64,000 nucleotides of DNA, taken from Sphingomicrobium astaxanthinifaciens. Lineage in GTDB: Bacteria; Pseudomonadota; Alphaproteobacteria; Sphingomonadales; Sphingomonadaceae. Shown piece after piece: positions 35,251 through 42,953 of the stretch. Location of the stretch: assembly GCF_022865105.1 (NCBI RefSeq), contig NZ_JAKNYM010000002.1:653501-717500 (forward strand). The letters are read 5' to 3'. The notes under the pieces are model-generated. The model was not told where the DNA came from. It searched no databases and saw nothing but the letters and a program-made list of their open reading frames with translations. Within the stretch, counting starts at the first letter, position 1. Each line of letters begins with the position of its first letter. A program made the position numbers and the translations under genes.

Positions 35251-35731
35251 TGGAAATCTCCTTTTCGCGCCGGGGCCAGAAGGCGCGGATCAGTAGGTAG
35301 GCGACACCGAGCGTGATGGCCGCGTCGGCGATGTTGAATACATAGAAAGGCCGAAACGACCCAAAGTGCAAGTCCGCATAGTCGACGACATAGCCGAAGC
35401 GGGCGCGGTCGACGATGTTGCCGAGTGCCCCGCCGAGGATCATCGCGAAGCCGAGGCGGTCGCCTTCCTCGCCCGGGCGGGTCATCAGCCAGCCGACGAT
35501 CGCGGCGATGATCGCGGTGGCGGCGACCAGCAGCCAGCGCCCCAATTCGGTGTCGGCGGCGAGCAGCCCCAGCGAAATGCCGCGGTTCTCGACCCAGGTC
35601 AGGTTGAAGATGTCGACGATGTAGACGCTGCCCTTCGCCTCCAGGGCAAAGGGCCCGACGATCCACCATTTGACCAGCTGGTCGACGATGAAGATCGCGA
35701 GCGCGATCGCCATGCCCTTGCGAACGCTCAT
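35243..35731 (-). CDS. lspA: Lipoprotein signal peptidase II
   Basis: 162-aa inner-membrane aspartyl protease that cleaves the signal peptide of diacylated prolipoproteins. The two catalytic aspartates are D117 in GYVVDYADL and D136 in FYVFNIADAAI, with NLTWVENRGISLG and GGALGNIVDRARFG as further signatures and four hydrophobic helices. The start overlaps the ileS stop by 4 bp (ATGA). The ileS-lspA pair is widespread in bacteria. Confidence 0.96.
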   Translation of the reverse strand: MSVRKGMAIALAIFIVDQLVKWWIVGPFALEAKGSVYIVDIFNLTWVENRGISLGLLAADTELGRWLLVAATAIIAAIVGWLMTRPGEEGDRLGFAMILGGALGNIVDRARFGYVVDYADLHFGSFRPFYVFNIADAAITLGVAYLLIRAFWPRREKEISNA

Positions 35732-38583
35732 TTGAGCACCTCCTCGCAGCGCCCGCACAGCTCGCCGTCCTGCGTGACCTCGGGCAGGTGGCGCCAGCAG
35801 CGCCCGCACTTGGCGTGGGTCGTCGTCTCGATCTTCAAGCCATCGCCCTTGTGGACGGGGCCCGAGATGAACAGTTCGGCGAGGAAGTCGGGGTCCTCGG
35901 CGCTGTCGACCGTCACTTCGGCCTGCAGCGACGAGCGGATCACCTTGTCCTTGCGATAGGGCTCGATCGCCTCGGTGACCCGCGCGCGAAGCTCGCGAAG
36001 CTCGCTCCACCGCGCCGCCAGCGTCTCGTCCTTCCAGCCGTCCTCGATCTCGGGCCAGAAGAGCGTGTGCACGCTGCCGCCTTGCGGGTAGCGCGTCGTC
36101 CACGCCTCCTCGGCGGTGAAGACGAGGATCGGCGAGAGCCAACGCGTGAGCGCGTGGAACAGGACGTCGAGCACGGTGCCATAGGCGGCGCGCACATGCG
36201 TCTGCTCGCCCGTCTCGGCATTGACGTCGCAGTAGAGCCGGTCCTTGCGGATATCGAAGAAGAAGGAGGACAGGTCGTCCTGCGCGAAATCGACCAGCGT
36301 GCGGACGTAGCGGTTGAAGTCGTAATTCTCGGTCGCCGACCTCAGCACGCCCGACACCTCGGCGATGCGATGCAGCATGTAGCGCTCGAGCTCGGGCATG
36401 TCCTTGGCGGGCACGGCGTTGGCGGGATCGTAATCGACCAGCGCGCCGAGGAGGTAGCGCAGCGAGTTGCGAAGCTTGCGATACTGGTCGCCCACCCCGC
36501 GCAGGATCTCCTCGCCGATGCGATGGTCCTCGGTATAGTCGACGCTCATCGCCCACAGGCGGATGATGTCGGCGCCATATTGCTCCATCACCTTCAAGGG
36601 GCTGATGGTGTTGCCGAGGCTCTTCGACATCTTCATGCCCTTGGCGTCCATCGTGAAGCCGTGGGTCAGCAGCGCCTTGTAGGGCGCGCGCCCGCGCGTG
36701 CCGCAGCTTTCGAGCAGCGAGGACTGGAACCAGCCGCGATGCTGGTCACTGCCTTCGAGATAGAGGTCGGCGGGCGAGCGCTGCTCGGGCCAGTCGCCGC
36801 TCTCGAGCACGAAGGCATGGGTCGAGCCGCTATCGAACCAGACATCGAGGATGTCGGTGACCATCTCGTAATCGGCGGGGTCGCGACCTTGCCCGAGGAA
36901 ATGCTGCGCACGATCCTCGCGCCAGGCATCAACGCCCTCGGCGCGCATCGCCTCGACGATGCGTTGGTTGACGTCGTGATCGACCAGCAGTTCGCCGCTC
37001 TTGCGCTCGACGAACAGCGCGATGGGCACGCCCCAGGCGCGCTGGCGGCTGATGAGCCAGTCGGGACGGTCGGCGACCATCGTGCCGATGCGGTTGCGCC
37101 CGCGCTCGGGATAGAAAGCGGTGTCGGTGATCGCGTCCATCGCCGCCTCGCGCAGCGTGGGATAGTCGTCGGCCACGCCCTCGCCCTCGGGCAGCGGATG
37201 CCCGCCCTCGCCCTCCCAGCGCTGCTCGGCGCGGGTCTTCTTGGGCAGGTGATGGAGATGCTTGTCCATCGCGATGAACCACTGCGGGGTGCAGCGATAG
37301 ATGACCTTGGCCTTCGAGCGCCAGCTGTGCGGATAGCTGTGCGCATAATCGGCGCTCGCGCTCAGCAGCGCGCCGGCCTCCTTGAGGTCCGAGCAGATCG
37401 GGCCTTCGGGGGAATTGAAGGGCTTGTTGATGACGCTGCGGCGGCGCTCGTCATCGCCGCCGAGCCACAGCCAGTCGTCGCGATAGGTGCCGTCGCGGGT
37501 CACCGCGAAGACGGGCTCGATGCCGTGCTGCTTGCACAGGCGGAAATCGTCCTCGCCATGGTCGGGCGCCATGTGGACGATGCCGGTGCCGCTGTCGGTG
37601 GTGACGAAGTCGCCCGCGAGCAGCGGGCGCGGCTTGGCGTAGAAGCCGCCGAGATGGTGCATCGGGTGGCGCGCGACGGTGCCGTCGAGCTCGGCACCCT
37701 TGAAGCGCATGACGTCGGTGAAGCCCAGCCCGGTCCGCTTGGCGACCGCTTCGAGAAGGTCGACACCGACGATGAAGCGCCGCCCCTCGGCCTCGACGAG
37801 CGCATAGTCGATCTCGGGCCCGAAGCTCAGCGCCTGGTTGACCGGGATCGTCCACGGCGTGGTGGTCCAGATCACCGCATAGGCACCGACCAGTTCGGGC
37901 AGCTTGCTCTCGACGATCTCGAACGCGACGTCGATCTGCGGGCTGTCGGTCAGATCCTGATATTCGACCTCGGCCTCGGCCAGCGCGGTTTCCTCGACCG
38001 GCGACCACATCACCGGCTTCGACCCGCGATAGAGCTGGCCCGTTTCGGCGAACTTGAAGAGCTCGGCGACGATCTGCGCCTCGGCCTCGGGGCGCATGGT
38101 CAGATAGGGCTTGTCCCACTCCCCGATATTGCCGAGCCGCTGGAACTGGTCCGCCTGCACCTCGACCCATTCGGCGGCATAGGCGCGGCATTCGGCGCGG
38201 AATTCGGGCGCGGGGACGTCCTTCTTGTCCTTCTTCTTCTTGCGATACTTCTCCTCGATCTTCCATTCGATCGGGAGACCGTGGCAGTCCCAGCCGGGCA
38301 CGTAGGGCGCGTCGCGCCCAAGCAGCGTCTGCGAGCGCACGACCACGTCCTTGATGGTCTTGTTGAGCGCATGGCCGATATGGATGTCGCCATTGGCATA
38401 GGGCGGCCCGTCGTGGAGGATGAACTTCTCGCGCCCCGCGCGGCTCTTGCGCACCTGCCCGTAAATGTCCTCTTGCTGCCAGCGGGCAAGGATCTTCGGC
38501 TCCTTCTGCGGGAGACCGGCTTTCATCGGGAAGTCGGTCTTGGGCAGGAAGACCGTGTCTTTGTAGTTCGGCTTATCGGACAT
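35728..38583 (-). CDS. ileS: Isoleucyl-tRNA synthetase
   Basis: 951-aa class I synthetase. HIGH-type motif HIGH is in PYANGDIHIGHALNKTIKD (about residues 62-80), the editing CP1 insert follows, then PDWLISRQRAWGVPI, KMSKS in AKGMKMSKSLGN, and a C-terminal zinc-finger with CGRCWRH and CGRCEEV. Between TPQWFIAMDK and the conserved TLREAAMDAI there is an extra Gly/Glu/Pro-rich stretch not expected in the family (listed separately). It is co-transcribed with ribF upstream (47-bp gap) and lspA downstream (4-bp overlap). Confidence 0.96.
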   Translation of the reverse strand: MSDKPNYKDTVFLPKTDFPMKAGLPQKEPKILARWQQEDIYGQVRKSRAGREKFILHDGPPYANGDIHIGHALNKTIKDVVVRSQTLLGRDAPYVPGWDCHGLPIEWKIEEKYRKKKKDKKDVPAPEFRAECRAYAAEWVEVQADQFQRLGNIGEWDKPYLTMRPEAEAQIVAELFKFAETGQLYRGSKPVMWSPVEETALAEAEVEYQDLTDSPQIDVAFEIVESKLPELVGAYAVIWTTTPWTIPVNQALSFGPEIDYALVEAEGRRFIVGVDLLEAVAKRTGLGFTDVMRFKGAELDGTVARHPMHHLGGFYAKPRPLLAGDFVTTDSGTGIVHMAPDHGEDDFRLCKQHGIEPVFAVTRDGTYRDDWLWLGGDDERRRSVINKPFNSPEGPICSDLKEAGALLSASADYAHSYPHSWRSKAKVIYRCTPQWFIAMDKHLHHLPKKTRAEQRWEGEGGHPLPEGEGVADDYPTLREAAMDAITDTAFYPERGRNRIGTMVADRPDWLISRQRAWGVPIALFVERKSGELLVDHDVNQRIVEAMRAEGVDAWREDRAQHFLGQGRDPADYEMVTDILDVWFDSGSTHAFVLESGDWPEQRSPADLYLEGSDQHRGWFQSSLLESCGTRGRAPYKALLTHGFTMDAKGMKMSKSLGNTISPLKVMEQYGADIIRLWAMSVDYTEDHRIGEEILRGVGDQYRKLRNSLRYLLGALVDYDPANAVPAKDMPELERYMLHRIAEVSGVLRSATENYDFNRYVRTLVDFAQDDLSSFFFDIRKDRLYCDVNAETGEQTHVRAAYGTVLDVLFHALTRWLSPILVFTAEEAWTTRYPQGGSVHTLFWPEIEDGWKDETLAARWSELRELRARVTEAIEPYRKDKVIRSSLQAEVTVDSAEDPDFLAELFISGPVHKGDGLKIETTTHAKCGRCWRHLPEVTQDGELCGRCEEVLK
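37169..37222 (-). repeat. In-frame palindromic-type insert within ileS
   Basis: On the minus strand this segment encodes WEGEGGHPLPEGEGVADD, around residues 455-471 of IleS. The DNA contains the hairpin CGGGCA-TCCGC-TGCCCG flanked by repeated GAGGGCGAGGGC units. Peptides of the form PLPEGEG are typical of palindromic repetitive elements that insert in frame into alphaproteobacterial genes. The neighbouring conserved IleS motifs are intact on both sides, so the protein should tolerate it. Confidence 0.5.
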
Positions 38584-38630
38584 GGGGTTAGGCGCTTAAG
38601 GGCGCGAACGCCTTCGCACAACAGATAAGG

Positions 38631-39563
38631 TTAGGGTCGCCCTTGCGAAAGCAGCCGCCGTGCCTCGGCCCCGTCGGCGTCCATCTGGCGCTTCAAGGCT
38701 TCGAGATCGTGGAACGCCGCCTCGGGGCGCAGGTAGTGGTGCAGCTGCACCTCGATCTCCTGCCCGTAGAGGTCGCCCTCGAAATCGAAGATGAAGGTCT
38801 CGAGCAGTTCCTTGGGCGGGTCGAACATCGGGCGTACGCCGAGGTTGGAGACGGCGTCATGCTCAGCTCCGTCGGGCAGCCGCACGCGGGTCGCGTAGAT
38901 GCCATAGGCGGGGCGCAGATATTGCCCGAGTTCCATGTTGGCGGTCGGCCAGCCCAGCTCGCGCCCGCGCTTGTCGCCATGCACCACCTTCGCGCGGACC
39001 GCGAAGGGGCGGGTGAGGAGGCGGGTGGCGGTGGCCGGATCGCCCGCCTGCAAGGCCTCGCGGATGCGCGAGGAGGAGACGATCGCCTCTTCCATCGCCA
39101 CGGCGCCCACGGCCTCGGCGCTCATGCCCTTGGCGGCGCCCAGTTCGGCGAGCTTGGCGACATCGCCCTCGCGCCCCTTGCCGAAGGTGAAATCCTCGCC
39201 GGTGACGACGCCCGCGACTTGTAGCCTGTCGGCAAGCAACTCGACGAACTCGGCGGCGGTGAGCGAGGCGAGCGCATCGTCGAAGGCGAACACCAGCATC
39301 CCGTCGGCACCGGCGTGGGCGAACAACTCCTCGCGCTGGTCGAGCGTGGTGAGGCGGAACGGCTTGGCATCGGGGCGGAAGTGCCGCACCGGATGCGGAT
39401 CGAAGGTCGCCACCACCGCGGGCCGCCCCTCATGCGCCGCCTTGGCGATGGCGCGCCCGACCACCGCCTGGTGCCCGAAGTGGAACCCGTCGAAATTGCC
39501 CAACGCGACGATCGCGCCGCGCAAGGCCTCGGGGGCGGGGTCGGTATGGCTGAACCGCTGCAT
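38631..39563 (-). CDS. ribF: Bifunctional riboflavin kinase / FAD synthetase
   Basis: 310-aa enzyme making FMN and FAD from riboflavin. The N-terminal adenylyltransferase domain has ALGNFDGFHFGHQAVVGRA with the nucleotide-binding GxFDGxHxGH motif, DFTFGKGREGDVA and SSSRIREAL. The C-terminal kinase domain has HGDKRGRELGWPTANMEL and the beta-barrel VSNLGVRPMFDPP with LETFIFDFEGDLYGQ. Length is normal. It sits between the aspartoacylase-family gene (35-bp gap) and ileS, in one probable operon. Confidence 0.95.
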   Translation of the reverse strand: MQRFSHTDPAPEALRGAIVALGNFDGFHFGHQAVVGRAIAKAAHEGRPAVVATFDPHPVRHFRPDAKPFRLTTLDQREELFAHAGADGMLVFAFDDALASLTAAEFVELLADRLQVAGVVTGEDFTFGKGREGDVAKLAELGAAKGMSAEAVGAVAMEEAIVSSSRIREALQAGDPATATRLLTRPFAVRAKVVHGDKRGRELGWPTANMELGQYLRPAYGIYATRVRLPDGAEHDAVSNLGVRPMFDPPKELLETFIFDFEGDLYGQEIEVQLHHYLRPEAAFHDLEALKRQMDADGAEARRLLSQGRP

Positions 39564-39598
39564 GGGACTAGCGCCTTAGCGAGGACGAGCGCCCGCGC

Positions 39599-40633
39599 CT
39601 AGTCGATCTCATGTTCATCGAGCAGCGCGCCGCTCAGGCGTTCCTCGGTGAGCGGGTCGAGGTAGATGCCGTTGTCGCCCAGCTGCGCGATGTGGAGCAG
39701 CGCGTCGCCGCGGTTGACCACCCCCATCCGGCTGTGGCCGATGACCAGCCCCTCGATCGGCGACTTGAGCACGCTTTCCTCCTCGGGATGGGTCGGGTTG
39801 CGCACCGTCGCCACCACCTGCCCGAGGCCGACCTTGCGCCCCGAGGGGGTGCGCACCGAGGCGATGCCGCCGCGTGGGGATCGGAGCCACAGCGAGCGCG
39901 TGCTCTCCAGCGGCGCGGCGATCTTGCGCTTCGAGGCCTTTAGATCGAGCATGTCCATCGCCGCCATCACGCGCAGGATGCCGTTGACCCCGACGCGGGT
40001 GGAGAAATCGTCGAAGCGCAGCGCCTCGCCCGCCTCATAGAGCAGCATCTCGAGCCCGTTCTCCATCGCCACCCCGCGCATCGAGCCCTCGCGCAGCTTC
40101 GAATGCATGATGATCGGGGGCGAGAAGGCCCGCGCCAGTTCGCTCGCCTTGCCACATTCGGGGCTGACGCGGATCTGCGGCAAATTGTAGCGGTGGATGG
40201 CGGCCGAATGCAGGTCGATCGCGAAGTCGGCGCGCTCCATCAGCATGGTGCGGAAGAGATAGGCGATGCGGCTGGCGAGGCTGCCGTCCTCGCGCCCCGG
40301 GAAGCTGCGGTTCAAATCGCGCCGGTCGGGGAGGTAGCGGCTCCACGCGACGAAGCCGAAGGGGTTGACGATCGGCACCGCGAGCAGCGTGCCGCGCAGC
40401 TTCTTGGGCTGCATCTTGGCGAGCAGCCGGCGCACCACCTCGATCCCGCTGATCTCGTCGCCGTGGATCGCGGCCGAGACGAGCAGCGTGGGGCCGGGCG
40501 CGGTGCCGTGGACCACGCGCACCGGCAGGTGGACCATGTTGCCCGCCGAATCGCGACTGATCGGCACGTCGACCGCGAGCCGCGTCCCGGGCTTGACCTC
40601 ATGGCCGTCGAAGGCGAAGTTCGTGCTCCCCAT
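39599..40633 (-). CDS. Succinylglutamate desuccinylase/aspartoacylase family hydrolase
   Basis: 344-aa zinc hydrolase of the M14-related AstE/AspA family. The first zinc motif HGDEISGIEVVRRL provides His and Glu, and the third ligand is the His in FAIDLHSAAIHRYNLP. NPFGFVAWSRYLPDRRDLNRSFPG is a further family signature with the Arg-Asn-Arg substrate-binding residues. The C-terminal part is a lipoyl-like beta domain (SPIEGLVIGHSRMGVVNRGDALLHIAQL). The substrate, an N-acyl amino acid or similar, cannot be deduced. It heads the minus-strand operon and diverges from rpsM. Confidence 0.88.
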   Translation of the reverse strand: MGSTNFAFDGHEVKPGTRLAVDVPISRDSAGNMVHLPVRVVHGTAPGPTLLVSAAIHGDEISGIEVVRRLLAKMQPKKLRGTLLAVPIVNPFGFVAWSRYLPDRRDLNRSFPGREDGSLASRIAYLFRTMLMERADFAIDLHSAAIHRYNLPQIRVSPECGKASELARAFSPPIIMHSKLREGSMRGVAMENGLEMLLYEAGEALRFDDFSTRVGVNGILRVMAAMDMLDLKASKRKIAAPLESTRSLWLRSPRGGIASVRTPSGRKVGLGQVVATVRNPTHPEEESVLKSPIEGLVIGHSRMGVVNRGDALLHIAQLGDNGIYLDPLTEERLSGALLDEHEID

Positions 40634-40832
40634 AGGGGCTTAATGACGCAGGTCGGGCTTTGGCTCCACCCCCGTCGACGCGGGACGCCCGCTTTTGCAC
40701 CTTGCCCGCGCGGCCAGCCTTGACTCGCCCGCCGCGCCCGCCTATTTCGCGCCCATCCCGAACCGCGGTGACCGGCGGCGCCCTCGTTGCGTCCGCCGTT
40801 TTCATCGTTGGAACGGGGGAACGCTTTGAGAT

Positions 40833-40856
40833 GGGTTGGCAAGTGCCCGCCAACCC
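40833..40856 (+). promoter_or_regulatory. Leader hairpin upstream of rpsM
   Basis: GGGTTGGC (40833-40840) pairs perfectly with GCCAACCC (40849-40856) around an 8-nt loop. The hairpin ends about 12 nt before the AAGGAG ribosome-binding site of rpsM. It is followed by no T tract, so it is not a terminator; a ribosomal-protein autoregulatory leader is possible. Confidence 0.45.
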
Positions 40857-40883
40857 GTGGAGCCGCAAGGAGAATATTTGGTT

Positions 40884-41252
40884 ATGGCACGTATTGCCGG
40901 GGTCAACATCCCGACCAACAAGCGCGTCGAGATCGCGCTCACCTACATCCATGGCATCGGTCACACGACCGCCAAGGAAATCACCGAAAAGCTGAAGATC
41001 GCGCCGGAACGCCGCGTCGCCGACCTGTCGGACCAGGAAGTCCTGCAGATCCGCGAGACGATCGATGCGGACTACACCGTCGAAGGTGACCTTCGTCGCG
41101 AGAATGCGATGAACATCAAGCGCCTGATGGACCTCAAGTCCTATCGCGGCCTGCGTCACCGTGCCGGCCTGCCGGTCCGCGGCCAGCGCACGCACACCAA
41201 TGCGCGCACCCGCAAGGGCAAGGCCAAGCCGATCGCCGGCAAGAAGAAGTAA
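40884..41252 (+). CDS. rpsM: 30S ribosomal protein S13
   Basis: 122-aa S13 beginning [20 protein letters not shown] with the helix-two-turn-helix region ([13 protein letters not shown]), [27 protein letters not shown] and a Lys-rich end. S13 is at the head of the small subunit, contacting the 50S subunit and P-site tRNA. The AAGGAG site and ATG at 40884 are clear. Here it is the first gene of its cluster, with no secY or adk directly upstream. Confidence 0.98.
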   Translation: MARIAGVNIPTNKRVEIALTYIHGIGHTTAKEITEKLKIAPERRVADLSDQEVLQIRETIDADYTVEGDLRRENAMNIKRLMDLKSYRGLRHRAGLPVRGQRTHTNARTRKGKAKPIAGKKK

Positions 41253-41302
41253 GCGCCTCTCAGGCCCGCTTCTCGCACAGCTTTTAGAAGAGAGATTCCA
41301 AT

Positions 41303-41692
41303 ATGGCACGTGAACCGCAGCGCGTTCGTCGCCGTGAGCGCAAGAACATCACCGCCGGCGTGGCGCATGTGAACGCCAGCTTCAACAACACCATGATCAC
41401 CATCACCGACGCGCAGGGCAATGCGATCAGCTGGTCCTCGGCCGGGATGATGGGCTTCAAGGGCTCGCGCAAGTCGACCCCTTATGCCGCGCAGGTTGCC
41501 GCCGAAGATGCGGGCAAGAAGGCCCAGGAGCATGGCGTGCGCACCCTCGAGGTCGAAGTGAAGGGCCCGGGTTCGGGTCGCGAATCGGCGCTCCGCGCGC
41601 TGCAGGCGGTGGGCTTCACCATCACCTCGATCCGCGACGTCACCCCGATCCCGCACAACGGGGTCCGCCCGTCCAAGCGCCGCCGCGTCTAA
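41303..41692 (+). CDS. rpsK: 30S ribosomal protein S11
   Basis: 129-aa S11 of the small-subunit platform. The sequence has [34 protein letters not shown] and the basic C-terminus [15 protein letters not shown], all typical. An AGAAGAGAG-type site precedes the ATG. It lies 50 bp after rpsM; a GC-rich hairpin separates it from rpoA. Confidence 0.98.
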   Translation: MAREPQRVRRRERKNITAGVAHVNASFNNTMITITDAQGNAISWSSAGMMGFKGSRKSTPYAAQVAAEDAGKKAQEHGVRTLEVEVKGPGSGRESALRALQAVGFTITSIRDVTPIPHNGVRPSKRRRV

Positions 41693-41710
41693 CCGCGCGC
41701 TGATCGCCCC

Positions 41711-41731
41711 GGGCCGAGACCGTCTCGGCCC
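41711..41731 (+). promoter_or_regulatory. Intercistronic hairpin between rpsK and rpoA
   Basis: GGGCCGAGA and TCTCGGCCC form a perfect 9-bp stem with a 3-nt loop. No T run follows, so full termination is unlikely. It could stabilise or attenuate the rpsM-rpsK transcript before rpoA. Confidence 0.5.
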
Positions 41732-41783
41732 GACACACCGTTAACACTGGCGGGGGACGCCCCGCCGAACATCTGGGGACACT

Positions 41784-42845
41784 ATGTCGATCAACGCGAA
41801 GAACTGGCAGGAACTCAAGAAACCGCAGGGCCTCGACCGCAAGCCCGGCGCCGACGCCAAGCGCAAGGCGACCTTCGTGGCCGAGCCGCTCGAGCGCGGC
41901 TTCGGGATGACGCTCGGCAACAGCCTGCGCCGCGTCCTCCTCTCCAGCCTCCAGGGCGCCGCCATCACCTCGATGAAGATCGAGGGCGTGCTGCACGAAT
42001 TTTCCAGCCTTGCTGGGGTTCGGGAGGACGTGACGGATATCGTGATCAATATCAAACAGGTCGCGGTGAAGATGGAAGGCGAAGGCCCCAAGCGGCTGCA
42101 GCTGTCGGCGACCGGCCCCGGCGAAATCACCGCCGGCCAGATCGCCTGCCCGGGCGACATCGAGATCACCAACCCCGATCTCGTCATCTGCCACCTCGAC
42201 GAGGGCGCGACGCTCAACATGGAGCTCACCGCCGACGTGGGGAAGGGCTATGTCCCCGCGGCGATGAACCGTCCGGCCGACGCGCCGATCGGGCTGATCC
42301 CGGTCGACAGCCTCTATTCGCCGATCAAGCAGGTCGCCTACAAGGTCGAGAACACCCGCGTCGGGCAGGAGCTCGACTATGACAAGCTCAGCCTCACGGT
42401 CGAGACCGACGGCACGGTGACCCCCGAGGATGCGGTCGCCTATGCCGCGCGCATCCTGCAGGACCAGCTCCAGCTGTTCGTCCACTTCGACGACAGCATG
42501 GTCGCGCCGGCGCCGGCGCAGGGAGCCGCCGCGGGGGGCGCCGCCGAGGGCGGTCAGGACACCAACCAGCTCAACCGTTACCTCCTCAAGAAGGTCGACG
42601 AGCTCGAGCTGTCGGTGCGTTCGGCCAACTGCCTCAAGAACGACAACATCATCTACATCGGCGATCTGGTGCAGAAGACCGAAGCGGAGATGCTGCGCAC
42701 GCCCAACTTCGGCCGCAAGAGCCTCAACGAGATCAAGGAAGTCCTTGCCTCGATGGGCCTGCGCCTCGGCATGGAAATCCCGGGCTGGCCGCCCGAGAAT
42801 ATCGAGGAAATGGCCAAGAAGCTCGAGCAGGAATTGCTCGGCTAA
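41784..42845 (+). CDS. rpoA: RNA polymerase alpha subunit
   Basis: 353-aa alpha subunit. The N-terminal assembly domain contains [32 protein letters not shown]; the C-terminal domain, with DNA and activator contacts, has [23 protein letters not shown] and [23 protein letters not shown], followed by a Pro-Glu-Lys tail. The interdomain linker holds an Ala/Gly/Gln-rich insert typical of alphaproteobacteria. The usual next gene, rplQ, is about 6.4 kb downstream rather than adjacent. Confidence 0.98.
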   Translation: MSINAKNWQELKKPQGLDRKPGADAKRKATFVAEPLERGFGMTLGNSLRRVLLSSLQGAAITSMKIEGVLHEFSSLAGVREDVTDIVINIKQVAVKMEGEGPKRLQLSATGPGEITAGQIACPGDIEITNPDLVICHLDEGATLNMELTADVGKGYVPAAMNRPADAPIGLIPVDSLYSPIKQVAYKVENTRVGQELDYDKLSLTVETDGTVTPEDAVAYAARILQDQLQLFVHFDDSMVAPAPAQGAAAGGAAEGGQDTNQLNRYLLKKVDELELSVRSANCLKNDNIIYIGDLVQKTEAEMLRTPNFGRKSLNEIKEVLASMGLRLGMEIPGWPPENIEEMAKKLEQELLG

Positions 42846-42872
42846 GCCGGACTTCCGATGGGAAGAGATCGA

Positions 42873-42905
42873 GGGCCGTCCCGCAAGGGGCGGCCCTTTT
42901 CTTTT
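42873..42905 (+). terminator. Rho-independent terminator of rpoA
   Basis: GGGCCGTCCC and GGGGCGGCCC form a 10-bp stem (one G-T pair) with a GCAA tetraloop, followed by TTTTCTTTT. It lies 27 bp past the rpoA stop. It ends the rpsM-rpsK-rpoA transcript and isolates the following restriction-modification gene. Confidence 0.88.
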
Positions 42906-42953
42906 GGTGTGGATCCCGTAATGGTCACCTTGCCGAAAGTAAGGGGGCATTGC

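Noticed and set aside
35788-38628. Long plus-strand open frame of 946 codons opposite ileS
   Set aside because: Antisense shadow of ileS, with no recognisable motif; the opposite strand encodes all synthetase motifs.
42858-42953. Upstream starts (ATG at 42858 or 42921) for the restriction-modification enzyme
   Set aside because: The first lies within the rpoA terminator and the second lacks a ribosome-binding site; the GTG at 42954 has AAGGGGG and the family-like start.
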